Shown piece after piece: positions 1-15,353 of a stretch of 64,000 bases of DNA. Both the position numbers and the translations under genes were made by a program. The stretch comes from Oasisia sp. SBJ-2009. Lineage: Eukaryota; Annelida; Polychaeta; Sabellida; Siboglinidae. The notes under the pieces are model-generated. The model did not search any database and had not been told where the DNA came from. It was given only the letters and a program-made list of their open reading frames with translations. Location of the stretch: positions 43,084,807 through 43,148,806 of the forward strand of contig OZ024862.1 in the NCBI GenBank assembly GCA_964017155.1, read 5' to 3'. The number at the start of each line of letters is the position of its first letter. Position 1 is the first letter of the stretch.

Positions 1-1658
1 GTGCACCCCTTGCATTGTTGTTGATTTAATCATTTTGGTCCGTGACGTCAAACGTTCGTATGTGTAGTTATTATGTACTCACTTAGCCATCTGAACTTTT
101 CAATGTAATTGTATCACATTCACATCAATTTAAGGATTGGTGTGAATGCTGAAGAAAATCACTCAAGCGAAAAGGTCCGAAAGGATCGTTTATGAAACTC
201 TGACGCACATGTTTCTTCCGTTGACAAATGCATTCATCTTGATTTGCAACAACAATCGTAGCCTTGGAGAGATTCCTGAATGCCCGTGTATTTTTACTGC
301 CATTGAATGTAAGGTGTTTCTCAGAAACATTTCACGTACATTACTTCATTTACATTTCAATGAATCATATTCAAATCTTCTTCATATGTTTTCCTCCAAG
401 CTATTCTTGGGCTAATTCTGAATGCTGAAAGTTGACCCAGCTGCAAATACCCAACTCTTGCCTACTTGATTAGGGTCACAGGCAGAGATGATGAAATTGC
501 TCTTGATTAAATCTAACTATAAGTATAACCAAACCAGCACATTATTCAGTAGTTTCATAATCCCTCAATCTGTTTTAAAGGCATGGTGGAACTGCTAACT
601 TCATTGCAAAACAACAGAGTACTGTAAATGTGTTGTAAATTTGGCTGGTGGGAAAGTTGCCTAAGAAAAAACACCAACTTGACTAAAACTGCTAAACAAT
701 AACCATTCTACCTGTTAGAATGAGCCAGAATGTTGACTAGTTTTGTGTATCAACATACAATAGTATATGATACTTAGCCAAGACATCACCATAGTGACAC
801 CTTAAAAATGCACTTACATTAGCAGACTATAACAGTACTACATCCAAACACAAACCACAACTTCACTACCAAGGTATTTATGTTTAAAAATGTGCCAGTT
901 CATTACTCTCTGGTGTGACCTAGATTTAGGACGTTTCCTACCTGAGCCAGTCCTAGAAGGAATGCCCGTTTAGAGCAGGTGACAAATGTGTCACGTTCCC
1001 ACCATTACTTTGAGTGCGGCCTACGTAAAGCAATGTCCATAACTCCACTGTCGCTCCAAACAGGCACGTCTACCAACACAACTAAACATCTCTCTTTAGA
1101 ACCCTTTTGACAGTTTAATTTTCTTACAAAATGTTTTATCTGAAGTTTTCTTTTTTAGTCACATCCTTTCACATCCTTGGGGAAGTAATTACTGAAATCT
1201 AAAAACTAGCAGAACTAGTGCAAGTTTTTACAACATGTGTATGTCAGAAAAAATATATCATTTAACAATTTATGAGCGTATACACTGAAGTTTTATATAA
1301 ATATATAAACTTACTGGTAATAAAAATGCCAAAGTACACCTGTCGTGCTTGATTTATGGAACAAAGAATGACCTTATTTAACATTTAGGAAGTTTAATAA
1401 ATAATTATTCAACTTGTAAATGGACATGTAAATTTATTCATGATATGCAGGCTGAATGTGTTTACAAATATTTATATAATGTGCATTCGCTGTGACTACT
1501 TAATTCTCATGCGACCAACATGTTTATAAATTTGATTTCTAGGTCATATCCCTCCCTACTCTGTAAGCACTGTAACTGTATGAATATGTAATGTATCTTC
1601 TTCCACTAAATTACCTCGGTCAACTTGCTGACCATTATTGTCATTGATTTTTAGAGTT
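1..1658. other. non-coding, no gene recognised
   Basis: AT-rich sequence. The only open frame of note (89 codons, 146-415, plus strand) has no family resemblance and no convincing splice sites, so I do not call it a gene. Confidence 0.5.
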
Positions 1659-1882
1659 GTGCTTCTCTAGAATTAGTGAGTCCACTACATGTGGGGTCTT
1701 TTACTTCCCGTGGCATAGACACCAGATAGAAGGGACCACCAGGTTTTAGTGTCTCTTCCGAAAGACACAGGCAAATGTGGGGTGAACGAAATTGCCTAAG
1801 TTTCGAAACGGCGGAAGGTGGGATTGAACCACCGTCCCCTCGATTGACAGTCCGGTGCTCTACCGTGCAACCATCGCTTTAC
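1659..1882 (-). repeat. tRNA-derived SINE, family 1 copy A
   Basis: The minus strand starts with a tRNA-like head at about 1820-1880: an A-box-like TGGTTGCACGGTAGAGC and a B box GGTTCAATCCC at tRNA spacing. The body (conserved TTTCGGAAGAGACACTAAAA and a SCTGGTGGTCCCTTCTATCTG-type segment) is shared with 32165-32415. The two copies are similar over most of their length but differ by indels. It is a SINE and not a functional tRNA gene, because no cloverleaf closes. Confidence 0.75.
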
Positions 1883-2980
1883 AATAATTATGTAAATAAT
1901 TAAAAACAACTTATTAGTTTTAATTCCCACCTACCATCATGCATTTAATACACTAGTAATTATGATATGTTATATATGATCTAGTGCCACATCCGGTATC
2001 ACCGGTATGGTTCGTGGTGCTTCACAACATATTGCGATACATAAAATGATAGAATTGCAATTATAAAATGAAAATATGAATATATATTATTTTTAATATT
2101 ACCGGGGTAATAGCAATAAGAATAAAATAAAAACTAAATTGGCATTGAATTATGTAAGTAAATAATTATATATAAATAATACTGATAAATAAATATGTAT
2201 GTATGAATATTAATAATATTAAGTAAAACATTTAATATAAAATGGTATATGTGATGGATCATAAATTATGAATAATCATTATCATGAATATGAGTATTAC
2301 AATTAATTTAAATTGACTTTAGTAGAGGGCATAATTCTTTTGGAATGAGACTAATATGACATACAAAAGAAATGTATTCTGACAAAAATTTTAACTGGTC
2401 AGTATTACAAGTTTCAATGGCACTTAGTAACGTGTTTTTTTATTACTAACAGGTAAAGAGAAAATATATAACTTAGGCCCTATAGTAATTTTGAAATATT
2501 TGTTCGTGGTTTGTGGGATTACGAATAGTTAACCCATTACTCTGGTAGTTTTCTCAAGCACCTACTAGATATATTTACTACTTACCCAGTGACCACTATA
2601 ATCAGCCTGTCCTACGTAAAATCCAGCACAAATATTAGCACACATTCACCTAAATCAGTGTAATGGTGCACTTCAAATAACTGGTTAACATCTTGTTGCA
2701 AGAAGTTTCATAATCTATAAATTCCTAGCAAAATACTCACACCTGGAAGTAGATCTTTATTCTCTAAAATAATTTAAATGTCGGTTACATAAGTAATTCA
2801 AATATGTTACCAAAATCATTGTTCAACTACTGAACTGTAGGTGTATACCCTTCAATATGAATTACCAGTTTTAAGTACTGCTGGTAGTGTGGTACGCACA
2901 ATCATGATTCGTGATTGTTTCTGTTTACTACAAAGAATTGTATTCAAATCAAACCAAGTGTTGATGCAACAAGAAATGCC
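1883..2980. other. AT-rich non-coding stretch
   Basis: Very AT-rich sequence with many ATTA and TATATA runs. I see no gene, array or transposon end in it. Confidence 0.5.
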
Positions 2981-3022
2981 CTACTTTCTGCAGACTTCTG
3001 CCTGTAATGTGACTTCCCTTAC

Positions 3023-3217
3023 ATCCCAGTTCCCTCTCTCCAAGAAGGACTGGGTTCCATCAAGGACTATCCCATCAATCGGATAGTGAACTGTGTCAGC
3101 TAACTTCACTGATGATGTTCTCACTGCTACCATCACCATCAAGCTATGGCCCAGTGGAATATTTCTACGTTGATAGTGGAGCAAGTCCAATGAAAGGTCA
3201 TATTCCACGACCGTAAA
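3023..3217 (-). CDS. possible internal coding exon, unknown protein
   Basis: An open minus-strand frame of about 65 codons ends in a good splice donor, GGGAACTGGGAT|gtaaggg, at 3023. It contains stretches such as LDLLHYQRRNIPLGHS and DGTQSFLERGNWD, with codon usage that looks coding. The 5' limit is unclear: either the ATG at 3218-3220, or an acceptor such as caacgtag near 3166. I recognise no family. It could belong with the candidate exon at 5820-6433, which is on the same strand and upstream. Real coding status is uncertain. Confidence 0.3.
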
Positions 3218-3223
3218 CATTTC

Positions 3224-5815
3224 AGATTAATAATACAAGATTTTACCCTCAGATTTTACCTTCAGATGTAATTGTTTACAAGTTATGTAGTTAAATTTTG
3301 TAATACAGCATGTTTCTTTATATAGTCTAATTAAATATATTCAATTCTGACCACAACAAGATGCAATAGACAACAAATATTTCAGTGATCTTACCATTCA
3401 GGCAAATGGAGAATTGGGCGTGACAAACAGAGGAAGAAAACTATCCAACAAGCGAGAAGTTGTGTTAATGCTATAGAATACAGAGAAGGAAATATCTGGG
3501 AAAAAAAACATGTTTTGAGTAAAACTGCATGAGTCATGCTAAGTGAATCACTGCAAATGTCAGTCGGGTTGAGGTGTCAACTGCCAATCACATCAAGTCA
3601 ATGACTGCAACTGTCAATCAGAAAGTGTAAAAGAATAACTTAGAGATATGTCCAAAGTATGGGTCATACAGATCTATATTATGTTGGCCTCTTGACAGGT
3701 CAAAGTTTCATTATCCATGTGACATCAGAGTGTTCCTTCAGATGGCACTCTTGCTAAACCGTAACCATTGTGTTCCTATACAGAGAATCAGCCAGAGATA
3801 TTAACTGGGAGCAGGAAGTTCACTAGGTCTCTTGTGATTGGTCCCACCTTGTGGTGAGCAGCGTGGGAAACAGCCAACTTATTTCAATATGCTTCCAAGT
3901 AGGGCAAGTGCCTTTGCAATAAGAAGAGACTCTTTAAAATTTGATATTTTTTACAATGTGAATGTACTGTTAGCACTACATTAAAATACCAAACATTGCT
4001 TCGGATATCTATATTAAATGTAAGTTCAACACTGACACACATGCACGGATGAACACATATAGAACACATACACATAGTACGCATACACATAGTACACACG
4101 GTATACACATGGTATACACACACAGTACATACAGTACACACAGTACACACAGTACACACAGTACACACAGTACACACAGTACACACAGTACACACAGTAC
4201 ACACAGTACACACAGTACACACAGTACACACAGTACACACAGTACACACAGTACACACACACACAAACAAACAAGACAGAGTGAAACACTGCACAACAGT
4301 CAAATGAGTCAATGTGAGGAAATCACTGCCACTGTCAATCATGATTATTGTGAATCAATGGGTGGGATTGTGCTACAGCTCTGCACCTCCAAGATGAATT
4401 ACGTTTAAACTGTTTACCTACAGTACAGGGTTACCCGGTAGGTAACGTGAAAGCAGTCAAACAGGTCATGACCGGCGTAATGTGGACCTATATATACCAG
4501 TTTATCTATTCACTCAGTTGTCTAGGACTAGGCTCATAGTTTCGTTCTTTGTTGTGCATAAAAGGTTTTGTTCAACTTTTCCACATGAGTGATGCCTTCA
4601 GGGGCATGCCAGGCTGCAGCGCTGGTGCAAGTACAGTAGTAAATTCTAATGTAAATTGAGGTTTTTAGGCTACTGTTATGCAATAACTACAGTAAATTCC
4701 ACAGTGCTCACTCAATCTATGTACTATGCAAAAATCCACCCTCACAGACAAAAAAGCGATCAACATAAATAAATGGTATAAAAACATAGATTGATATTTT
4801 ACAGTAACTAGTTAGTACTGTTCATCACTGTTCTCAAAATAAAATAAATTCTTCTAAAAAACATCTACTTCCATCTTAATTTCTTAAATCTCTTGTAATG
4901 TCGCCAACTCTTGAGCAGTTCAGAATATTAAGTAATACGTAAACTTATAAAAATTGTGCGGTCAGACCCCAGAGAGACAGGGGTCAGGCTAAGATTGTGC
5001 AACAACATCATGACACTGGGACAAATGGTAAACGATTGCATGGAAGAAACTTTGGGGACTGAATGCGACATAACGATGTCCCCAAGACTTCATAGTTCAT
5101 CATTATCATAATTAACAGTTCTGGTTTGCAGCCAATCCAACCTTGACCTTGGGCAAAAGAAAACTGAGAAATTATAGCAGGCTTTTTAGGAAACTCCTAC
5201 TCTCGTGTCTCCACATATTTTGGAGATGAGGACATACTTTACTTTTCAAACTGTAATTGGTGAGTGCCCATGCATGTGGGCTGCCAAGTGCATTAGAATG
5301 TGCCTGTTACCATACAAAACTGTACCATTTCTAGGTTTAAATATGTATATTTGGATCCCAATTTTGCAGAATGGACCACATTTTTTAGATTCATAAGACT
5401 GCCTCAGGCTTCGCTTGAAAATCTAAGCCTGTGTAGTCAGAGTAAGTATTACTGTTATTATCGGGCAGATGCAGTATTATCAATTTATGAGTTAGTGTGT
5501 ATAGACTATAGACAGCTACAAATACTTGAGTCCCATGCTCTGTTTACATTACGCGTAAATACTGAACACACATGTATGTAAATATGGAGCAATGTAAACA
5601 CAGATCCCATGATTCATGAAAGAACAGTACACGTGTACCGTACGTACAAGATACAAGAAACTTTATTTAACGTCGGTTTCATGATAATTTTGTAACATTA
5701 GCTCATCTGAGCTATTTTCCGACAAAACGTAGAGAACCAACTGTCATTTTGGCAGTTTTTGTTCCAACTACACCACTCATGATAATTCATTTGTAACAAC
5801 TACTAACAGAACTAA
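3224..5815. other. non-coding with one 9-bp minisatellite
   Basis: Apart from the 9-bp tandem array at 4120-4256, I see no gene here. The open frames across the array are products of the repeat. Confidence 0.5.
4120..4256. repeat. 9-bp minisatellite (GTACACACA)n
   Basis: About 15 nearly perfect copies of GTACACACA, flanked by decayed ACAC/GTAT sequence from 4065. Because 9 is a multiple of 3, it keeps several frames open on both strands, which creates spurious Cys/Val-rich and His/Ser/Thr-rich open frames. Confidence 0.95.
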
Positions 5816-5819
5816 TTAC

Positions 5820-6433
5820 CTTTGTCTGTGAAAATTTGCTCGCTTCTGGGATGCTTCGACGCCGTCTAGGTCTAGGTCCCCATTGCTGTCGGCGGTGTCT
5901 GTGTCGTGATTGTCGTCACTGCGTTCCATGTTGTCGGCGAGTTCCTCCTCCACTTCGCTCATGCTATTACTCGAATGCTCTCGGCGGTGTTGATATGCAT
6001 TGAAACCCCCGTGTTCAAAATCAGTGGCCCAGGTCACTTTACCCACGATGTTGTTGTCGTGCCAGCCCCCATTGTCACCCACCGAACGCCACGCCCCCGT
6101 GGCCGGGGGCACGGTGTCTGAACATTTGCCCCGAGCACGGGGCGCTGTTGGTACATTGTTCTCGCAGTTGTTATTTGTTGTGGCGGTGGTTGCTGATTTC
6201 GACGAGCGGGTGGACGGTGTAGTTGCAAGCTGACTTGTCGCCGAGGCTGCAGATGTTATGTGAGCCGAGATCGGGGCAACGGTCGATGCCGACAGCGCAG
6301 CCATGCTCACGATAACTGACTGAACTTCAACCTGTCCAGTCTTTATATCGCCAGCTTTCGTACGCATTTCACCGCTCATGGTGACGACTAGACCGTTGGG
6401 AATCAGCACATTGCTATCACAGATAACGTTCAT
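5820..6433 (-). CDS. candidate first coding exon, low-complexity protein
   Basis: An open frame of about 205 codons starts at ATG 6431-6433 (a second ATG lies at 6379-6381) and runs to a plausible donor, CAAAG|gtaatt, at 5820. The protein is Ser/Thr/Ala-rich in the middle (residues about 45-90) and acidic near its end, with runs such as SEVEEELADNMERSDD. It also has an ordered-looking segment, KVTWATDFEHGGFNA. The GC content and CpG density are much higher than in the flanks, as expected for a promoter-proximal first exon. I cannot name the family, and the downstream exons (lower coordinates) are not identified beyond the weak candidate at about 3.0-3.2 kb. Confidence 0.4.
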
Positions 6434-8307
6434 AACTCATTTAATTTACTCAAGTGTGAAACGTGACTTTGCAGTAAACTAATTACATCTCAAGTCAGGA
6501 GATCGACACTTCCGTGTCGCGCATGACGCGCCATGTTGTGCCAGGAAATTATTGACCCGACAAATTCTCTGCTCACGGACTTTATTCTCACCATGTGGCG
6601 CCACTGTTATTGCGAAGGCGCCATAAAAACTGTAATTATAAACGAGATAATGGCCATAACAAACGATTGTCTGTGATTTGCTTAGTACACTATTAAACCT
6701 GAGTTATTGCATAATTTTTAAAACATATTTCCAATGAGCCTACATGCTGGTTACACTCGGGAAATGGACAAAAACAGTGTAGCCACATGCGCTTACAAAC
6801 TGGTAATTTAGGCCATTTAGCGTCAGATGTATTTATTACATTGCTTTTCCACCTAAAATCTTCGACGCCGACGGTCACTTGCTTTGGTGGTGACTGTTAT
6901 ATGTGTATCTGATATCATATATACGTTACGCGGACTTACGATCGGATTTTTAACGCAGTTATTGTAGGGCATTAATTAACGGAAGACAATACCGAATACG
7001 TTTATTCCCTCAATTTCAAACACTGAAACAGTTCAAATTTTATGACTGACATTTTTGTCACCTGTCGTCGAAGAAAGTGATACCTCAATCACGGTTCACA
7101 AGTCAATAGCCTCAATTATACAGGCTCCGTGAGGTGGCAGCACTGTTTAACCCCTCACTACTATCTTCTTCTCGGCGAAGTTACGCAACAGAGTGACAGA
7201 ATTCAGACTAGTTTCATTCGAAAATATAGTTTAAATCACGCTGTTGCACCTGATTACGAATCTGCATACAGAAGTCATCGTTTCGACTCTGATAGAGCGA
7301 GACCACATTTGCATTTTCCATAGGCGACCATTATAACGTTTCCTTCATTTCCTATTAATCTTGATCAGTTCTGTTATTGACAATTTCACAGCATATTTAC
7401 CATCCATAGACAGAGGTTCAGTGAAAAATTCGTGAACTTTTAATACCTCAGGCTCCCACAAACGTCTTTCAAACCTTACACCCCTCCATTTCTGCTTGAA
7501 CCTACCACGGATTGCCCCTGATTACATCACCAAGCAAAATGACAACTGTATTAATACGCAGAAATGCACCGACTGACAGCTGTCATAATTTGACAGCTCT
7601 GATGCCACGCTGCACAAAAACATCATTTATAATCACTCCACACTACATATGTGCTCACAGAAATTCACACAACCTGCATAATGCTGATTTTATAGGGAAC
7701 TCTTCGGTCGCACGGGGAATGGCGGACGTGCACCTTTTGGTGGTCTTACATCTGATCATCCAGGATGATCAGAGTCAAAGCGATTGCTCCATCTAGCGGA
7801 CTTCCCGGTGGATGTGGCCCAATACCGAGTACATTTTTCATGAAAATTGTACAATAATTACTTGACTTAATATATTTTCACTAGTGTGTATTCAAGATAA
7901 TGTAATTACACAAAGTTCGCATAATTCATCGTCATAACTAAAGCAATGATAGATTATTATAATTGTTATATTAATAAAGGTGAAATATTACAGTATGGAA
8001 AGTATTAAACATGCTTAGTTTTTATTACTGATAATCATCATTATCATGTCTTGCATCCATGTCAGTTTAAAAATTTAACTTACAAGATAATATATTCGAA
8101 TGTTTGGCCTAAAATGAATTAGTTCTGTTTGTAACCTGACTAGATTGCTTAGGATATCCCTTTCTGGTAGTAAATTATTCCATTGTTTACACCAATACAA
8201 AAAAGTAATACAATGTACATTTTTTATTTTGATGCTACATATATTTCTATAACATCAAGCATAATGTTCCTATAATATGGCACTATCTGTGTGAAGACAA
8301 CACACTG
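6434..8307. other. intergenic, no gene recognised
   Basis: The first 500 bases are GC-richer with CpGs and could be the promoter of the frame that starts at 6433. The rest is AT-rich. The short open frames lack homology or splice signals. Confidence 0.45.
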
Positions 8308-10663
<2,356 letters not shown>

Positions 10664-11082
10664 CTAAAAGTGGAAAAGAACAATAAGAATACATCTTGTT
10701 TGTCTTATAATGAAACAAGTATAATATACAGTGCTGGAAAGTAATATGAATGAGTATTGATTTACACACTTGTAAGTGTACCGTAACAACAGTATATGAT
10801 GTAACGTCACTACCCGGTGTGAAGTTCACTCTCAAGACTGATCAAAAGTGATCTGAATAGGAAGGTGACCTAGAACTGGGACTGCATTAGAACATTCGAA
10901 AACATTTTCTCAACTATCGACATGAAACTGTTGATAAGCTGAACAAGTTTAATAAATCTCTCATATCTCCAGCTCTTAAAATAACATGTTAGTCATGTCA
11001 GCATAGTTACAAGGTAATATGTCGGGGTGTACTGATTCTGAGACTTACAGTATCGTCCGCTGTAACCCAGATTTCAATGGTA
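10664..11082. other. probable C1orf50 intron, nothing recognised
   Basis: Intron sequence upstream (in gene sense) of the first identified C1orf50 exon. No exon or repeat recognised. Confidence 0.4.
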
Positions 11083-11832
11083 GGCAGACAACTTGGCCCA
11101 CCGACAACTCGGCCCAGGACAACTCGGCCCGGGCCGAGTTGTCTCGAGACAACTCGGCCCCAGTGTGAGACAACTCGGCCCGTGTATTTATATAAGTACC
11201 ATACCGAACTATTATTGACATTGGGGAAGGGTTTTAGGAGGAAATTAACCTGCCTAAAGAATGGTCAATAAATAAAAAAGAAGTTAGTATGACAAGAGGC
11301 CCTAAGGCTGCGTTAGTCAAGACATATCGTCCAAGATAGGCCATGTCGTTATACAGCAAAGGTTTGGCAGTAAATATAATTTTGTATATCCTTTAAAATA
11401 TGAATGTATGCAAAACTAATTTAATACCTATCGCATTAATTGTGGTGAATGTAATTTGTAGATAATTTGGGCGGGTTTAGACGTGTTTATTTTTTTTAAA
11501 TGTTTCCAATAATTTGTGCGCCACTGTAATCCGATTGTCCCGCGGTTCGCCATAAGGCGTACCTACATAATATTGCCTGCACATAAGTGTTTAAAAAAAC
11601 TATTTTTTATATAAAAATCTTTAGAAGAAACAGTTCAAACATCCAAAGAAATTCCAGTTTGTGAAAATATATTCAAAACAATATTAGTCTATTTTGTATA
11701 ATTATCCGAGAAGCCATCGGGGCTGAGTTGTCTCTGGAAGCGGGCCGAGTTGTCTCACACTGGGGCCGAGTTGTCTCGAGACAACTCGGCCTGGGCCGAG
11801 TTGTCAGTGGGCCGAGTTGTCTGTCTGATTTC
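11083..11832. mobile_element. non-autonomous transposon with palindromic TIRs
   Basis: Inverted repeats of about 105 bp (11083-11184 and about 11722-11832) flank a 540-bp AT-rich non-coding core. Each TIR is built from several copies, in both orientations, of the module GGGCCGAGTTGTC. Perfect palindromes occur inside, for example GAGTTGTCTCGAGACAACTC in both arms. No open frame with homology lies between the arms. I could not define a target-site duplication with confidence. It sits in or near the 5' part of C1orf50. Confidence 0.8.
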
Positions 11833-13868
11833 ATCAGCTGTACCCCAATCATGCGTTGTCCCCAAGGCCAGACAAGCGAAGACTGTTTTTCCACTGCCAA
11901 CAGAAGACCTAACGGTGCTCCCCCATCACCACCATATTTAACAAGATTTAACAAGATTGCCACCTAGAGAATCAACTCAAGATGGCAGGTGGACAAGGAA
12001 GCCATTTGGCTTATCGAGAGTCCAACCTATCTATCTAAATGTACCCCGCCCTTCTTAGGTACATGTCAATTTTATTTTTGAACATATTAACACTACTAGC
12101 ACTTACACAATCAGCCGATAATCTGTTCCATTCATTTACTGTTCTTTGTGAAAATGAAAATTTTCTAATATCTAATCTACATTGCTTCTTTGCTAATGTA
12201 ACTCCATGTCCTCTAGTCCAGTTCTTCTGTCAAGTTATATTGTTAAGCCTTATCTTTAATCTTATGGACCTTGCTCCAGGTCTGGAATTGGTTCCTGGAC
12301 TTGGGACAGCAATTATAAGTTCAGTGTCTACGACTACGGCGTGCAATCTATCGTTTTGCTTTGGTCAACACTTGTATATAATTCATGACTTGGAACTAAC
12401 CAGCAGATCTGTCGGTGACATTTGTGTTCTCCATTGTGTGTGTTTTTATGAAGCCATCACCCCACAAAAACAACCTTCGCCAGCTTCGGCCGGAAATAAA
12501 ATGAGGCGCAGTTCTACGGGCACGCGAATTTATAATGATTATATCAGCCAATGAGAATTCAACACTGTCGCAACTCCGTAAAATGGCAACACGCGCACGT
12601 GTTCAATGTTTACATTAGAAGATCTACATTTGCATGCGCTCCGATGTTGATTTCCTCCCACGTCTTGATCGTCCGACGCGAGCTAGGCAAACAAGTAGGC
12701 CCCCTACGCATCGAGTCTCGTAACAAACAGCCGTTTTTAGGCGCTGGACTATGTCTAGGCGATTGGGAAGAGATGTGGCAATTGAGGGCTTTCGGGGCGA
12801 TATATGCTTGCAAAGCATTATTTGACTAAAGATTAAATGTTATACCTTTCTTTAATATATCTACACAATCACGTATAATATGAATATAGGCATATGTTTC
12901 GAGCACAGAATATCCACATCCCACGGACTGAATGTAGTAAGCATACAGGGAAATGTATAATCATGTTAGGCGCGGAGCATTGGCAGTGAATTGCGTAGAA
13001 TGTATTGGTGTATATTATTTGTACTATCCGTCTTACGTGTGGATGTTGCCACTTCTTTTGGCAGCTCAACGGTTTGAAACAAACAATTCAACACTTTTTT
13101 GTTTTCATGCAGTTTTATTGTTTCATGTAACAGAACATCGAATGATGAAAACGGCACCGTCAGCAAACAACTAGTCATTTACTTCACATAAAAACGATCA
13201 GGCTAAATGACGACAGTTGACAGCGGTTAAGCCATGGAAGGAATCTGAATGCCGGCCACCAACCTCAATCCCTTGTCGGGGAGGAGGATGTGTGATTTCC
13301 CATTGCTTCAACAGCGAAAGGAGTTTACTCTCCTCCGAAGCATGCTTACCTAAAATCAATTATACAGATCCAAACCTCCATCCCTAACGTCCAATAATTA
13401 CGAATAATGTCACAATCTCTAAGGCTATCCAACCGTTTCGTCAACATATATTTTACGTCTCGTCTCTTTTGGGCAAAGCTTGCGAAAAATGTTTCTACAA
13501 ATTCCTCCTGTCGCCGTGTTGTCCGCGTTGTAAAACCTTTTAGACAGTTTAGTTGTAGTCCACAACACGTAGTCATCGTGGCACGTGACTACAACAACAA
13601 TTAAGTGATATCTATATTATAATAATGACATTACCAATCTGAAATAATTGTATTCTAACAATACGAAGAAGACAAAGAAAACGAGGAAACACGTCCTGTC
13701 GCTAATCTACTCTGAGTTCTGCCTCATACATGCGTCTGCTGGTTGCCAGGTGGAGAAAATTACGTCATCGCCAATACCGGTCTACGTCAGTCACTGTCAG
13801 TGACGTAAATCCGCAGCTGCGCAATAAGCAACTTCCTGGCGCAGTAATGTAAGTCCACGCATGCGCCA
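11833..13868. other. non-coding; possible promoter-side sequence
   Basis: No recognisable gene. The open frame at 12039-12554 has the look of degraded repeat and not of a host exon. The C1orf50 first exon may be in this stretch, because 12.5-12.8 and 13.7-13.9 kb are relatively rich in CpG, but I could not identify it. Confidence 0.35.
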
Positions 13869-15080
13869 ATGTCATGGACAGGTGACCTTGATAACTTGTG
13901 TTCGCTTACTGCCGAAAGGGGTTGGCGACACGATAGGTGTTCTTTGTGTGCCCAGCGGTCTTGCTGTTTCCCCTATGTGGTGTTGGCTGCGGTATGACCA
14001 TTGGATGTTATACACCACCCCACCCTCTGTCGCGTTGTCTGTTTTGACTTTCGGGTGCACCAACAGGGACCTCACAGTGTCGATCGGTTTGTGGTATGTC
14101 ATAGGACTTGAAAATCCTTGCCAACTGTTTACTAATGTAGGGCAGATTTATGGCATGTAACAATATTGTCTCCTGTTGATTTCTCTGGTTTTGGTGTTCT
14201 CTTGACTTATCTTTGGTTGCATGGTGTTGAAAACCCAAGGTTTGTTTGTGTTTCCTTTTCAGGCCCTTTTGGATGTGCCCCACCTCTTTGGTTTTATCCT
14301 CCTTCTCTGATGCCAAACTGTCTGCTCCTTGCAAGAGTGTCCTCACCACAGATCGTTTGTTTCTAATCGGTGTTATGACTCCCAGTTCAAACACTGGCGT
14401 GTGTGTGTCGCTTTCCGACAGACCTTAACCTTTGTTGACCCATCGTCCTTCAGACATAGGCATGTGTCTAAGAAGGCTAGCGTGTTGTTCTGTTCCGCTT
14501 CTACTGCGAACTTGATGTTGTCGTGTATAACTTTCAGATGTTGTGTGAACTGTTCTATTTCGCTCTCTTGTAGCACTGTGAATGTATCATCCACATATCT
14601 CGACCAGATGTACGGAAGGTGTGGTGCTTCGCTGATTGCTCTTTCTTCGGTGTTCCACGTACAAGTTTACCACTATTTGGGAAACCCGTGAACCCATGGC
14701 CGCTCCCTTCTTCTGCTTGTAGACCACCCCATTGTAATCAACATATGTGGTGTTCAAACATATTTCTAACAGCTAGGGATGTGATTTGATCTACTGATAA
14801 TTCGCATCTGTCTTTCAGTGTTTCATCCTGGTTTAGTTTTTTCTTTATTACTGATACTGCCTCTGACTCTGGGGTACCAACGAACAGAGCTGTCACATCA
14901 CACGATGCACATTTTCTCCCTAGTGGTATTTCCAACGTTTCGATTTTCTTTACAAATAATTTGTGTGTGCTGTTTAAAAAAAATTCAGTTCTCCCGACCG
15001 GTGGGCTAAGAACCGTGGTTAAGTACTTGGCTGTCTTGTATGTTATACTGCCTGTACTTTACACAATCGGTCTTACGATT
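13869..15080 (-). pseudogene. Penelope-like element: RT and GIY-YIG remnant
   Basis: Reading the minus strand from 15080 down to 13869, frames shift several times but line up with a Penelope-like reverse transcriptase. In order: LSPPVGRTEF, then SCDVTALFVGTP (palm motif A region), a GAAMGSRVSQIV-type block at about 14650-14735, DDTFTVLQESEI with NTLAFLDTCL at 14373-14594, the VRTLLQGADSL and LPYISKQLARIFK blocks at 14100-14390, and finally a GIY-YIG endonuclease stretch, VVYNIQ..HHIGETARPLGT, at about 13930-14035. RT followed by C-terminal GIY-YIG is diagnostic of endonuclease-bearing Penelope-like elements. Frameshifts and stops mean it is dead. The N-terminal half is missing. Confidence 0.85.
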
Positions 15081-15218
15081 GCCCCAGTTCTGGATGTTCT
15101 GTGTTACTTTAAATACTAGTGTTCCTCATTCGCCCATTTCGTTGCCACTGGAACCAAACATTTATCAAATGCTGAGTAAATGAATTAAAAACTCTGGTAG
15201 ACCGTAACTACTACTGTT

Positions 15219-15353
15219 AGTAGTAATATAGGTACCTATCGTGGTACGGTTGCCGCGCCGCGGGGGAATTCGGTGGAACTCCACTGGTGGAAGGTCAATG
15301 TCACCATGTTAAAAGATAGGAAAAAAGGTCAAAGGTCAAAATTTGGCTCCGCT
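15219..15353 (+). repeat. left terminal inverted repeat
   Basis: About 135 bp; begins AGTAGTAATATAGG and ends GGCTCCGCT; pairs with 18961-19096. Confidence 0.85.

Noticed and set aside
1800..1885. tRNA gene (A and B boxes present)
   Set aside because: No closed cloverleaf, and the sequence recurs with a shared body at 32.2-32.4 kb, so it is a SINE head.
3884..4408. Long Cys/Val/Thr-rich open frames on both strands
   Set aside because: They are translations of the 9-bp (GTACACACA)n array.
12039..12554. 171-codon plus-strand frame as a host gene
   Set aside because: No family, splice or composition support; it looks like old repeat sequence.
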